Origin: Paragonimus westermani | Taxonomy: Eukaryota; Platyhelminthes; Trematoda; Plagiorchiida; Troglotrematidae | Length of the DNA stretch: 64,000 nucleotides | Assembly: GCA_008508345.1 (NCBI GenBank) | Contig: QNGE01000950.1 | Span: forward strand, 60,218 to 124,217 | Reading direction: 5' to 3' | Shown here: positions 38,601-52,229 of the stretch, one piece after another | Position numbering within the stretch: the first letter of the stretch is position 1 | Layout of the letters: the number at the start of each line of letters is the position of its first letter | Position numbers and translations under genes: made by a program | The notes under the pieces: model-generated | The model's input: only the letters and a program-made list of their open reading frames with translations | The model's database searches: none | Told to the model about the DNA's origin: nothing

Positions 38601-41600
38601 TCCATTAGAACACAATGGCTGTTAAACCGTTCGCGGATCGGTTCATGCGGAGCATCACGCAGCATTAAATACTAACAAATGGAGAATGATTAGAAGCGTG
38701 TTCAGTATCAAGTAGCATGTTTGTAATTTGATGCAGTCTCCCACATACGTACTCCTTGCAAGTTACACTTTACTCTAATAGTCATCAGTATTATTTTCAC
38801 CGAGGATTTCAAAATTTCACCAAGGCTCTGAAGCAATCACCGTTCGCATCCAGACTACTTCAAGAAAGTCACGAAATCCGCGACCGTCTCCGTCTTCGAA
38901 CGACCGTGGACAGGGTTTTAAGTTGGCCACGGCACCAACCGATGTGTCAACACATTTATTTACATGTAGTTGGTTGGACTGATCCATATTCAACTGATTA
39001 CTATATGATCGCGCAGTTAGACCGGTTTTAGACTTCGCTCTAAGGTTTTCCACGTGTTTAATGAATGATGATTTTATTGGCAGCTCGTGTGAATTCCAAG
39101 AAGCAACCTACGCTGCATACGTTCAACCGAATTATCACGCACTGATGAGTAATCCATTACACAGGTAAGGCAGAGATATAGCAATAAAAAATCAGTAGCA
39201 GTCGAAATAGTGTCAAGACATTAAGGACAGCCTAGGATTCACGATTAGATGTCCCAAAACACAAACAGGCATAAATCGAGCGACAGATAGGATAAGCGAA
39301 GGTGTGTAACAGGATTTCATACAGACCGCAATGATCATCGGTCATGTTTTCTACTCAACATTTTACACAGATATCAGAATGAAACGGCTCGCGAGAATGT
39401 CACTAACAAATCAACACCAAACGTAAGCATCTATCAGAGTGCGTCTTTTAATTTTTCCGTTCGAATCACTCAGAAGGGGTTTAATGGTCGCTCACGTTAA
39501 CCACACGAAGCAGAGTAGTTTGACAACTATAGATGTTGTATTGAAGATATTGTGTTAGCAGTCTAGAACGAAAGTAGGAGGACCAAGGCTTACAAACCCC
39601 GATTGTCGTCATTATGACTGAACGATGAGACTCTCAAGGACAAGTATGGCAAGTCGTGAAGCAGCGAAAGAACTGAATTAAATCACCCGTGCCCGACTTT
39701 GGAAAAACTCACAGGGGTCACATAAAAGCAATCAAACGGGCAAACCAGCAGATGTGAGTATGAGTTACGAAAGAAGTTGAGAATAGAGGTTCGAGTGCAT
39801 GGAATGTAGCTTGTGCGAGTGTCATGATGCCGGAAGTGAGTGCACTAACAAGTGTGTGAAATGAAACTGATTGCAAAATTAACGCGCACACACATATGTT
39901 TGTGAAAATACAAAACACATGAGACACGAAAAATCGGACAAAAACGATTGGCGGTGAGTGGAACAGCGGAACGTTTGAAGTGCGGTTAATGGTCTCGTGA
40001 AACATACCGAATTCCCCCATCTCACTGTCACAGAGGGAGGATGTCTGAGGGCATTCGTCTTGATGAGAAAACATAAAACAACAATGTCACCATCAGCATG
40101 GTCCATGGCAATACACTGAACTCTAAACGCCAAACAAGCATGAGAGAAAGACATCGGATAAGAGACAGGGAGAAGGAGAAGAATCAATTCATAAAGACTT
40201 TCTCTATCGAAACCCAACCATTCAGCAAAAATGTGTCCGCGCTTTGTAAACAAATAATCGAGCTGAAACGTGCCTGGGTTGTTTTTGCTTCACACTCGAT
40301 TTTATTAAAGAACATTCGCGTTGCTAAACCCGACTGGCCGCCATCTCACAACAGGGAAGCAGATGAAAGAGGTTGTCCAGTGAATAACACCTACATGACC
40401 AAGGCTGTCCTACAGGGTACCTCCTAGAAAGTAGAACAGCTAGAGAGGGATAACCATGCAATGAAGTTGACGACTAACCTAACCAACCTAATCTGCACTG
40501 GCCGGTTTAGACGTAAAATCGCTGTGACAGGGAAAAATGTTTTCATACATGAAAGATCCTCCTCTTGAATGGTTGGCCTGAAGTTGAATCATAAGCCAAT
40601 GGTACGGATGACAATTAGTTATCGTATGATTGCTCATATTGGCCAAATGTAGGCAGCCTGATAGTATGCCACACATTTCATTCAGCGGGTTACTTCAGAA
40701 AACACCTCGGTGAGAAATCTCAATACAAATGTTCCGAAGAGTACCTTTGTTTAACCATTTACACTCGCGAACCAAAAGCAGCAATCAATGTCACTGCAGT
40801 TCTGAATAGACAATCTGAAGGCATTCCGCTAAAGGATTGACGCGATTCACAATGAGAAGTCTAAACCGTATCGAAACAAAAGCCACGATATACAGTTTAA
40901 TTGATTGCTGCAACCAGAGAAGCCTATTATTAAACAAAACGATGGACACGTGATGATTACCAACAATGCTCAACTACACATAACGGATGGTCAATGTTAC
41001 TCAGTTCATTCTTGAAAGCGAACATTTCAAACACAGTGTTTCCGCGGAAAGAGATAATTTTTCATGCGTGTCATTCAATATCGGAGTAAGTCGCCTTGAG
41101 GTTCAGTATGGCATTTCGGTTTCGAGTTCAACGATAAGCTAGGATTACATATATCAATGAGCATAATACTGACAATATGACGTTGGATGGTGGCCACCTG
41201 TCAATACACATCGAGTAAGTAAAACAAGGTGCTGAATTTTCGAGGCGTTCAACTCTTCGTGAACTGTGATGGCGTGAGGAATATCGCGAGTACCTCACAT
41301 AAATCGATACGGGACGCAAAAGAGGGAAAAGGAACACAGAGCTGCCAATGAGAGAAACGACCGACACTTGTGGCAGTAAGTCAGAACAAATAGAAATGTT
41401 AATCGGGGCACATCATGAACTATTACGTCGAAGATAACACACCCCGATTGGAATAACAACCAATTACGTTAGAAGATGCAGATTGGCCAACACAGGCTAA
41501 TCTACTGAGCAGGCATATTCCGCAAGATCATAGAGCTATCCCGGAAGATTCAAGGTAAAATTAGCTCATAAGAAAAATAGTGCTCTCAAAATCGAACGCC

Positions 41601-41814
41601 TTCTGCATAAACATAATGTAGTATGCGGTGATGATTGTTCAGTATTTCGAATTGTAGGTTTGAAATAAAGATAGCTTATTATTCGAAAAGATATGCACCA
41701 GTAGCCCACTCTTCAAGCTAACCCTTAGTTCCCATCGTTGAGCACGATCGAAATCAGATGTACTGTCTCACGTGATGGATTGTTACTAAACACTACGTCA
41801 AATAGTGATGCTGA

Positions 41815-41850
41815 AGCTGGTAGGGATCGAACCCAACACCAATCAATGCA
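41815..41850 (-). repeat. B-box relic on the minus strand
   Basis: The minus strand has GGGTTCGATCCC (plus positions 41823-41834), a perfect pol III B box, with no recognisable A box at the usual distance. It is most likely the remains of a SINE. Confidence 0.4.
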
Positions 41851-42423
41851 TTTTAGAAGTGAACCTTGGAGAACAAAAGTTCTGACGGAAATGGCCAACT
41901 GTAAAGAATGAAAAATGTCAGCATTGGCTGCCTGTCATGTTCCAATAAGGATTAACCTTTTTTTATCGGGTAATGTATACACCAAGTTAGACCAAATAGC
42001 ACTTCAAGACTCAACATCAAACGTGTACTTTAAAATCCCCTTCATGCAAGTCCGCGTAAAACACAGAAATCAGAACCTACAATCCCCCTATGTTACGAGT
42101 CGGACAATGGTCATGTGAGCCCTGATAGAAATTAGTGAAATGTAAAACACGGCTACCATCCACTCAGTCATCATGACCAGCATGAGGACAATAAATCACA
42201 CTGATGCATAACAAACACACAACCCTGCGGGAAAAATCAGCCCAAAGTTAAAGAAAAAGGGGGTGAGGAAGAGATGAGACTTACTGCTCAAAACTCGTAT
42301 GCTTTATTTCAGACAACCAATATGAACATACGAACAACGCTAGAGCTGTAAATGAAAGCAACTTGTGCACTTCCAAGACAGCCCAATTTGTACGCTTTAT
42401 TATCTCGCTTAATAAATCACGTT

Positions 42424-42504
42424 TACTTCACGTGCGACTTAGCCGAACAACGACAACAGTCAATTCACTGAATACGATTGGCTGCCGAATTCCCTAATGC
42501 TTCT
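42424..42504 (+). repeat. Short interspersed repeat, copy 1
   Basis: About 80 bases align without gaps to 63891-63971 (shared AACAACGACAAC, CACTGA, CGATT and GCCGCC-like blocks) at roughly seven matches in ten. The family is unknown and no coding or RNA motif is seen. Confidence 0.45.
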
Positions 42505-45500
42505 AGTCAGGGATCGGATAGTCAACGAGGACTACAGCCCCGAGAGTGAACACATCTTGCAGTCCAAAACTTACCAGTGACTGCCTTCAGTTCCCTTTGT
42601 CACGTCATTTACGGATCATTTTGTACTATACATCAGCAAGCTAAAGGCTTGGTTGAGAGTGCACGGTGTACCAAACGAGGAGCTAACATTCTTAATGCGA
42701 GACCTAACCACCTAGACCTATGCATCTCGAAGAGTTGAATAAAAGGGTTTGATCGATTCACATGGCTAAAATCTGTCTCCTATCCTCTTAGTTGCCTACT
42801 TACAGATGCCAAACAGCGAGTGCGACTGAACGCAAAGAAAATCCACACGGCTTACAACATTTCAAGAGAGAAGGGACAAACGAGTCGGAGTAACCCGAGG
42901 ATTTGTCAGATATACCATACGACAAAGACAGTCGGGCTAAAGCCTTTAGCCACGAACTTAAAAAGATTGATGTATAACCCTCCAGGATGGAAGTAGCCCA
43001 GTTCGAGTAACCTGCTTTTATACTGATTGCGTTCGCAAGGGTGACACCCAAGCTAGATATTACATTTCGAAACCACGACTGGACCTCCGTTTGGACTAGT
43101 CACGTAGAAACAACGAGTTAGAAAGGTGACCCCACGCAATCTTCGTATTATGAGGTGTACGTCATCTGTAAGGACAAAGACGCTTAAATTAGCAATCGGG
43201 CTAAAGGGTGTATATGGCCGTATTATCCCCAGAAGAGAAGTCGTAGGGCTACGTGTTGGTGTTCAGATACAACGCAGTGGACAGTGAGAGACGACTGCAA
43301 ATATGTGCAGTAAACGGTTTTCGTACGCCGAGTATCACATTCCAACACAAAAAGCATTGTGTCACATGAAGATCAAAGTGCGCAGCGTAGTCGTGAACAC
43401 AAATCGATGATGTCGCAGTTAATTACAGGTGGCACCAAATCTGGGAGGAACAAACGAATGGACACTAAGTACCGTGATGGGTTATTGGAACGTATCGTCA
43501 TGAATGGTAGATCTCCAATGGTCTCAGTGTCATCGATAAATGACAGTGGTGACTGCTCACTATGGTGGGACACGTCTTACGGAGTATGGAGTTAAGTAAC
43601 AGAGACGACAACCACTATATAGAGACCATCTTGTAGAAACAACCGTGAAAAGAAGCAGACCATGCGTCCGTCAGTTACCAAAATTGCAATTTTGTTACAC
43701 ACTCCCGTTCGTACTGGAGTAAACATATACTCAGATAGTAAAGATGTTTACTATATTCTGCGTCCATAGATCATTCACCTGAAAATGCCAAACGTGACTT
43801 CAATCAGTGGCTTCAGGTGGAGTTCCTCAAGAAAACTCCTTCACCTGCTGTCTCAAAGATCGGACTCTTGAGTAAAGACTTTGGGTGGAGTTCTTGAAGT
43901 CATCTCTTCCCTACAGTATCGACTGCAATGTATCCGTAATCGTCGTTCTTCTGAAAATGAAGTTCCAAGAAGACGACAAACGAAACTACAGCTTACTGAG
44001 AAAACTGGATAGATGATTCAAACAAGTTGAAATGCTTTGATGTGCTCGGGTGAACAACTTCGAGCAGTAGGAGATGACTGAAACAATATGTTCACTTGAG
44101 AAATTTATAACTAACCGGTGTAAATTGAAGAGGACAGGGGTTTGGTACTGTGGACAACTAATAAGGCCTTAGGCTTGGATCCTTTTTTGTTCTAAGCAAA
44201 GTTGATTATGGTAAACTGGCGTCCGAATGGACCACACTCCTTCGTCTCATGTTAGGAGGCTGATGAGGCACCTCATAACACCAGCTGATCTATGGTAATG
44301 AGGTTGGACTGGAGCGGTTTCCTGATTGGAGAAAGTTAAACCAACCAGTGTTCGCACACAAACCACTACAGACAGAGCTGCGGTCAAATTGGAGTCAACC
44401 AATCACAGACGGCAATCAGCTGCTGTTGAATGTGCACGTTTTAAGCAACCGAGTTGCTAGATTCAAGATAGTGGGACAATACAGTAACAAACTAGCCCAC
44501 CAAAATGTGAGAACGATTATCGCTTAACAAGAATAGTGTGTACTGTTGTTCCCTTATAAACTGAGGCTGTTTAGTACCACTCAGATTACTGTTCTGATGT
44601 TCTGTCGATTGGGTTGTTAAGTATGTGACAATCCTCAAATAAGAACATCATATGTTAACCACAGACTCCTTAGACTTGTCCCAGGAGTGTCCAAAACATC
44701 CCAAAGCATAAGGGTGAGGTATCTCAAACCAAAAGGTAACTGGCATGCATTAGACCTGGTCATGGATGCGTTAGTCATATTTTCAAACGGCTCCAGTCAT
44801 TGAAACAGGCGGCTTTTCATGTGTAAACAAAAGTTGTTATTTTCGGACACGCAAGTTGCCTGACAGCAAGTTTCTTCCTGAAGTCTCATTGCTCGCAGGG
44901 GAGTTTCAATGAAATGGCCCCTTCACTAAAACCTCGTATACTCTGCCGTATGAGCGTCTGTCTTAGGTGTTATCCAAATTCAGTGACGCGCGCCAGAGTG
45001 TTTAATATTGCTCTCTTCAATTACGTGACAAACGACAACACTCCTGAGGAAAGCTACCCGAGGTGGTTGAAACGTATAGTATTACAACTTGCTCGTAACG
45101 TTGTGTTATTCTCAATCTGTCTATCAGAAAACCTGAAGATTTCAAGAATCTCAGAGTAGGGCTTCCGCCAGGTGATAAACGGAAATGCAAGCAACACACA
45201 GCAGCCATTAGTTTTCCGCAGACAACAGCAATGCGTTCAACCGTTTATTCGATGGTAGGATTGATTGTTATGGGATGCAACTCGTACCATCGACAGGCAA
45301 TGTTATGTCTAGAGTTTGTGTTGACTACGACCTTAAGCTAGTCGTTGAGGACAAGTCACCATCGATCACCGACCATTTCAATATAAGAGAAGCATCATTT
45401 CAGTAGTGTGTAACACTGTGGATCAAGTGTTCATGGGGGTTGTGAAGCTACGAAGTTCATTCGCTAATCCCAAATATCTGCGGCCCCAAGACAAACGTTT

Positions 45501-46126
45501 TTAGACCTCTCCGGCGTTTGTTGTAGTCGATCGCAAGAATGATCTGCTGTCCGTCACTTTTACTGTTTCTCGGTAGCATCAGAGACAACCCGTACCTATG
45601 AACATGGCTGCAAAACCGATGAGCTCAGCCGAAGTAGCGTCAGCTCGTAACACAATTGACCCGAGCTGAAACCTATGAGATGTTACGTCTAATCCGATGA
45701 AATCCCAGTGGAGACAAGAGCAATTAGAAAATGCGGATAGGAGAGTACATATCTCAGTAGGCTAACACTATCCATTTTGTCAAGCTGTTGGATCTACAGT
45801 CCTTATTATCAGGGTAATAACAATAATAATGATCGTGAGCAGAGAAAACTGTGCCCGTTTAGACTAATCAAAAAGCAACCGATCGTACCAATGAACCAAA
45901 CAGACTTTACTGTGAGCATACAACAATTATTCCGTACTGGAATGAACAAAGCGTGAGACCCATCATTTACTAACTTAATGCAATGGAAACAAAAACGATA
46001 GACTGAAATACTTGATATCTCGAGAAGGGAGCCCCTCCAAGAATATCTGGGAAAATTTCACCAAACAAGAACAGGTGTCAGGCAATAGACGAGGTAAAAA
46101 GCAGTACCAGGTGATTGATGGCATAC

Positions 46127-46194
46127 CTGGGAGTTCATCTTCAACACATGGACCGTCATCCGTGGAAGGCATTTCGTCAAACCCAAAACCGGCG
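46127..46194 (-). CDS. Possible JIP linker exon (acidic)
   Basis: Candidate 68-base exon with a good pyrimidine-rich acceptor (TTTCTTATTTCTTCTGGCTATTTAAG) and a CCAG|GTATGC donor. In the open frame it reads AGFGFDEMPSTDDGPCVEDE and then LPG, an acidic composition like that of the poorly conserved linker between the two JIP coiled coils. It needs one base from the exon before (phase 2) and ends in phase 1. The exon at 49462-49674 ends in phase 1, so at least one more exon would have to lie between them. There is no strong residue-level match, so the call rests on splice signals, strand and composition. Confidence 0.32.
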
Positions 46195-46944
46195 CTTAAA
46201 TAGCCAGAAGAAATAAGAAATCAGTGGGATCAGAGCAGGGTGAAATACAAAACGTGTTAAATATTTGACAGACGACACTCACGTACCTCGTTGTATCGTA
46301 CATATTCTCCGACTCAACAGCACCTGACAGATTACCTGCCGTGGACAAACGAAAGAATGAGTACAAAACAATACAGTCATGAAAATTTCTCTGGTACATA
46401 CACTAAGGATGAGCAACGTATAACCCGCGGATCCGAAGTAAAATGGCATAGGTGGTGGGCAGAAATTGGATGTTTAAGCAACCCCTCCTGAAAGTGAGCA
46501 AGGTAGGAAACCGGTTGATTGATAAAGAACTAGGTGCCTGGCCTTATTCAGATTACCGCCTAACATTAACAGATCTACGCATTACGAACATCGCAAGGAA
46601 GAGAACCAACTTGTTTTAACCATAACTTCACTATTTGAAGTTTGTTTCATTAAAATAAACACCACTTTAGTTTATTGTTTTATTAGAACTAACTTCACTT
46701 ATTGGCTGTCGATTAGTGTGGGTCGCCGTCTGCTCGCTGCAACGACATCTGACCGCCGTTCAGGAGAGAACTGCCTACCCCTGACACAGAATGTCATGCA
46801 TGCTGAAGAGGACTTGTAGACTGGGGTGAGGTGATGGCACAATACTTCTCTGAACAGGAGGAGGAACTGCCTATCACAGATTAACTTCTAAGCTGGACTA
46901 CAAAACATGCCGTTACCGTTACAAACAAACAGCATACGATGTGA

Positions 46945-47230
46945 TGATCTGAAGACGATTCACGTCTTCTACCCTGAGCGGCCAGGTTTCGCTGCTGTAA
47001 AGTAATACGGACCTCACCGTTATCTTATATACGCGACCTTTAAGCTTCAGAGAAATACCCCTCTGTCGCCAGAGATGCCCCCAGATTAGCGAATACCACC
47101 CTAGCCTTAGAAAAACGCGCTTCTATTTCATTCCCTACACCTCCACCTTTGCCGCTGATGCAGCTTCCCAGATATACAAATCAGTCAACAACCTCCATGA
47201 CTACATTATCTAACATCAAATCTACGTGAT
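46945..47230 (-). mobile_element. Non-LTR retrotransposon fragment, C-terminal end of RT ORF
   Basis: Minus-strand fragment in a JIP intron. The translation FVYLGSCISGKGGGVGNEIE, then ARFSKARVVFANLGHLWRQR, GISLKLKGRVYKITVRSVLL and YSSETWPLRVEDVNRLQ matches the region after the polymerase domain in fluke LINEs, the same kind as at 56.9-57.1 kb. One stop lies before FVYLG; both ends break off abruptly. Confidence 0.8.
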
Positions 47231-49461
47231 CACAGCTGTTATTTAATAGGTGAATCCTGCTCAACTAAGCCATCTATCTGTTCATCTAATTATAATGTCT
47301 ACGAGCTTGAACCAGAAGGTACTACGACATCTCGGATAGCGTTTCTAACCACTGATGTGAGCAATCACAAGGATGCTAACTGGACAAACAGCCGTATTCA
47401 ACGGAACGGACAGAGCTTTCATATTTCGTGACCAGGTCATTAAATGACCACTACGCGGTATTACCTAACTGTTGTCGGCCTCAGTGAAGGCTAATCTTTA
47501 TGTCACCATATTGAATAAGTTTTCATTACTGCTTTTTAGGGATATGTGCAAACAGGAATCACTTTCCAACATTGTAGCGCCCCACACATTTCCTGTCGTA
47601 TGTTTGCCTTCCGCTTTGTATATAACGTGCTGGACTGGCCAGCTTAGTCACGAACTAACCTTGATCGGAAGTTCAGCAAGTACACGAAGGCCAAGGGATA
47701 TATGATTCCATGATACAACGATGGCGTAAACTGAACCCGACTACGCCTGTTCCTTCAGCCACTCCCGCTAGCTCCTTCAGGAGGAAAACTTCCGCAATAG
47801 GACATGAAAGCAATTTTCCTGATTAGTTTTTACTTTCCAGCAATATAACCAATCTTATTTTGACCCCCAAAGTGAGCGAAATGGAGTTAAGGGGGAGGCA
47901 AGTGTTGATTACCTGAGTGATCCAAAAAGTACAGTAAAAGTGTATTCTATTCATGTTACCCGGATGGTATCTATTCCGTAAGTGTAGTTCCATATTTGTG
48001 AGCGTTGTTGGCTGTAGTATGTGTTGATTAATATAGAGTGAAATGTTCCTGAATGCATCGAACAAACATACGACACTAACTTCCCAGGCAAACAAACTTA
48101 ACACGATTCCACAAACTCCTGAAAACTGTCTGACTACTGATAATAAAAGTTAGTGACCAAGTCGAACAGGGGCATGGAAACATGAACCACCGCAAATGAA
48201 GGAACTACGCAGACACTACAACAGCATTTGCTGTACGGTGATGCACTGGGACACACAGGAACTGGATACTGTTGACATACGTAGATAGAGATAGCAGCTG
48301 TATTGAGGAAAATATGGGCTCTATCCTAGAACCATCTATTTGATCTTAACGAGTTTATCCCCGGGTAGCCAAAGCAGGTAGCTCAGTGTTGTCTAGTGTG
48401 GCAGTCTGAGGCTGGTAATCGAAAATAATGGTTACTTGTGAAGTTTAACTGAAAAAATAATCCGGCCTTTCCGATAAATAAGCAATCGGACAAACAAGTT
48501 GCGTACCATCAGTGAATGATAAATCCACGAGCGGTGACCGCACTTTCTCCCAAAAGTCACACGGAGGTTACGTTGTACATGCCATACCAAGACAACCCGT
48601 CGAAAAACTTATTTTGATCTGTCCTAAAGGTGGCACACTGGCACCCCAAACTTTATCCGGCTTCGAAGTGTCACTCTGGAAGCACACAAAGCTGAGTGAC
48701 ACCATGGATGATCTCGAAAGCGATTCCCCACAATCAATACACCTGAGTAAACTCAATGTCTGCATAGTAAAGAGAGTGCTTAAAGCAGAAAACCGCGATA
48801 AAAAAACTGTTATTGGTGTAGCTCTGTGTCGCGTCTGAGAATTCCGTTTAGGTCACTAGGTCCAGTCTAAGGGGAAGGCCTGGAATTTTTCACGACTGAG
48901 TCTCTTCTAAAAAAGCAACCGACGTGAGCCAAATTTACGTTGACTGTGAACATATGTTCGCAAAATGATAGAGGAGAGAACAGAGCCACGAGCCATAAAA
49001 ACTGAGCGAGTTCAAGAGGTGTACTTGCTAGCACGCCTGGACTATCTACATCGCTGGATGGAAACACGCGCTGATATGACAACGTCACAATCAACAGTTT
49101 GTATGTCCACCTACCTTGCACTCCTAGAATTTTCCTATTCACTAGTTAACTTATCACTTCATGTAATATGGTCAGCATCAAAGGCGGACTAAACCATAAT
49201 GCTCGTAAGTGGAGCTCAACACCGAAAACGTATGCCTCCACGTATGTAAAATAAGTCAACAGGAAATCGAACGGGTGACCAGAGGGAAGTCAGATTCTCG
49301 ACCAAGCTTGGTTTTCAGTTTGCATACTACGAAGCACATGTAATTATGTCACAAACAAGAATTGCTCCACATAATTTATCTAGCTTCGAACCTATGACAG
49401 GCACCTTGGTAACCGGAATAGCCAAACCTCCACTACCCAGGGTTTAGCATCTAAGACTTAC
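47231..49461. other. Intron stretch, nothing recognised
   Basis: Contains a 108-codon plus-strand open frame at 48512-48838 without any family motif, which I treat as chance. An unfound JIP exon may lie here. Confidence 0.45.
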
Positions 49462-49674
49462 TGCTCGTCGAAATATCCACACGGAAATCAGCTACCGGAG
49501 CTGCAGAAGAGCCTAATCTAACCGGACCCGCACGCGTCGGAGGATTCTTCTGTCGCAAAGCGTACTTCAGGCGATCCGCAATTTCCACATTGGACCGGAT
49601 GAGCTCGTTGATACGCTCATGTAATTGTGTGCTCTCCTTTTTCCAGTCGGCCTCCTTAGCTTCCATACGTGTAA
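49462..49674 (-). CDS. JIP3/JIP4-like protein, coiled-coil exon 3
   Basis: 213-base exon. The first two bases complete a Val codon left open by the preceding exon, so the phases agree. The translation begins VTRMEAKEADWKKE and continues STQLHERINELIRSNVEIADR, which matches the end of the first JIP3/JIP4 coiled coil (the family has an LHQRHTEMIQ-type segment here). The last third is rich in Pro, Ala and Ser (PPTRAGPVRLGSSAAPVAD) and probably forms the flexible linker after the coil. The acceptor is TTTTCAG and the donor is GTAAGT at phase 1. The next exon is not certain. Confidence 0.88.
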
Positions 49675-52108
49675 CTGAAAAGAAAATGTGAAAACACGTG
49701 AGAATGACGTAAAACGGAGCTCATACAATAGTCATTTTGTGCTAGGATAAACCAAAGGCGAAGCGAACGAAAAACAAAACGAAGGTGAGAAAGACTGCAG
49801 CTCGGGAGCCAAAAAGACTCGAAAAAAGACATATCAACAATGGAACACAAGTAGGGCGTCTCGAGGGCACCACTGACTTAGATCCCGTGCTAGTGACGGT
49901 AGCATATTTAAATTCAGGTAACAAACAGGAAGTACATATCGCCACATCCACCAACAACCGACAAACTTATCTGCACGAACTTAACACTGTGAACACTTGA
50001 ATTTCAGTTCCAGACTAACCTGGGTTGAGATGGCAACGCAGGGTAATGCGTGTGGTGTCCAATATTCACCGTCACAATCGAAGTAGTGTGAACAACAAAC
50101 TTATCAACACATCGATTTTACGTGATCAGGAAGGCAATGTTCCGAATACTGGTTATCGATCGAAGAGAACAAAAATAGTTGAACCAATAGCTCTGATACC
50201 GAAACAAGCTGGTGCATTGTTACCGGAACATGCTGCAGCTAATAGTATCGTTGTAGCACAATCAAACTGTTTGTCGACAGGTGGAAGAAGAAAATCACAA
50301 ACACACACAAAAAGTGTTTCCAACACACAAGAATTAGTCCGATCAAAGTTCGTTCCCACAGTAAGGACAATCTGATAGATGACAGGGCAGGTTGTTCGAA
50401 CAAGAGCCCCGGAGAGGAGTAATAACCAAACGTTTTTTGAATTGTCTTGTCTATAGTCGGAGCAAAGCATTCGGAAAAAACATTGTCACAATGGACGTCT
50501 GGACTCCATGTAGTGACGCGCCACTAAGACAGACCACCAATATTATCAACAAAACAGTCGGGCAAGAGCATGTAGTATGGTTACTGAGGTCCCCGATGGG
50601 CGATTTCCTTCACCAGCACAATGTGTCAGGATAACACATCGTGAACCGGTGCTGTGGTTAACGGTTACGGGGATGCATCCAAAAGATATGAGAACCGATC
50701 TCATTTGAACGGCTGAGCAGAGGTGGACCCATCGATAAGATCAGACGGTTCGAGCGCTAACAAACTACAGTTGAAATCTTATGTACCGCACGTGCAAAGA
50801 GACTAGTCTCAACATCAGCATGTTGTGTGCTAAACATCGCCTGCTTACATATAGTTGGCAGCATCCGTTTCCTGATTGGTCAGTCACAACGATCGAGGTG
50901 CACAAGCGCAACCAACAGAGCGGCTAGTGCTGAACCACCTGCAGTTCCATTCGCAATTCCCATGTCCATTGTAAAAGCGAATGGATAAGACCGGGGGGTC
51001 GTGTGGGTAGAGGTCTCCGCAGTCCATCGTCGGCTGTGTGCGACTCAGACCTATCTTAACCGATCTATACATTCACAGATTGCACACACAACCAAGAAGG
51101 ACCGCGATAGATTTTCTGAAATATTTACAGCCCAGTTCGAAAAGGTGCCGGAAAGTACACATTCCATTTACAGACAATCGCTGCAGAAAAAAGACCGATT
51201 CCCTATGGTTTGAAGGTTCCCCACAACTTGATTTGTGTAAATTTGGTTGACTAAAATGTAAAATGGTCGCCAGAAACTATTCAGTTTCATATTACAACGA
51301 GACCGGCAAATAAACAAAGCTCTTCCGAAAAAATGGGGCACCGACATGCGACCAACGTACGTGTTTACCCCAAAGTAATCAACTAACGCGCATTTGAAGA
51401 CTAAATGTTTGACATTCCATATCAGAGTATGTTCATGCCACGTGATGCACACGATTAAGCGTGGACCAGATTTTCTCAAGTTACTCAGACCTGGGCAATT
51501 GCGATCGTGGTAAACGGGCTCAAAAACACATCCAGACGATCAACAGTTGAGGGTCGTTGCTACCCTCCTACCGCGAGCTCTCAATTCGCCGCGGCTGACG
51601 CGGGGCGTCGCCTAAAGTTTTGTGAACGTATTTACATGACTTGCTGTGCAATACCAACCTTAAAAGTTCACTAAAGCTGCCATTCACGTTCTTTAAAAGC
51701 CAAAAATATCGCTTTGCGGCCAAAGGCGATAGTTTAATGGCAAGGTATATGTTACACATTCAGAGAAAATTCCCGATACACAACGGACCGAATGTTGAGT
51801 GTAGGCGTTATCCGTAAAACGTTTATTCTTATTCGCGTGAAGTAGTCGATGACAGAATCGTTGCATCGTATTTCGTTGAGAAATATCGTGCGAAGCTTCC
51901 AGAAAGGGTTACACAGACAAACTGAATAGACTTCGTACAAATTAGACACAAATATACAATGAGATTCCAACACTCGACAGAGAGACCGATGGTATGCCAT
52001 GACCACCCACGAATATATTAAGATTCTAGCCAGATTGCGAAGTACGAACAAGCAAATCGAGAAATAGCCTCCCAAAATGCCAGATTTAACTGTAACTGTG
52101 AAACTTAC

Positions 52109-52229
52109 CTTGGTCTTTGACGTTTTGAAACCTCAGCTCAGCATGACGACATGTGGTGGTTAATGCTTCAATTCTACTTTCGCTGGATTTCTTCTCCTCT
52201 TCAAAAGCGTCTTCAGCTTGTAACAAACG
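52109..52229 (-). CDS. JIP3/JIP4-like protein, coiled-coil exon 2
   Basis: This 121-base exon encodes 40 codons plus one base. It starts in phase 0 after a TTTATCTCAG acceptor, which fits the phase-0 end of the preceding exon, and it stops at a GTAAGT donor in phase 1. The translation (RLLQAEDAFEEEKK...RHAELRFQNVKDQ) lines up without gaps against the JIP3/JIP4 segment that follows the RH1 domain, where an EDA(L/F)E(Q/E)EKK motif is typical. It is predicted to extend the parallel coiled coil. The intron before it is about 1.8 kb. Confidence 0.9.

Larger units (their letters stand above)
35656..46126. other. Intron stretch between JIP coiled-coil exons
   Basis: Apart from the B-box relic at 41.8 kb and the short repeat at 42.4 kb, nothing is recognised. 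At least one JIP exon ending in phase 2 should lie between 33.7 and about 49 kb to connect to the 57-base exon, but I could not identify it. Confidence 0.5.

Noticed and set aside
40098..40427. 109-codon plus-strand open frame with a basic start
   Set aside because: Overlaps two open frames on the other strand, has no recognisable domain and no splice or promoter context.
44270..44300. CTGATGAG followed by a small hairpin, like a hammerhead core
   Set aside because: The second core (GAAAC) is missing; the sequence after the hairpin is ATAAC, and no stem I or III partner is seen.
48367..48430. GGTAGCTCAGTG resembling a tRNA A box
   Set aside because: No B box lies at the right distance and no cloverleaf can be drawn.
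48512..48838. 108-codon plus-strand open frame
   Set aside because: No motif, no splice context and no promoter; other frames are similarly open and it lies inside the JIP span on the opposite strand.
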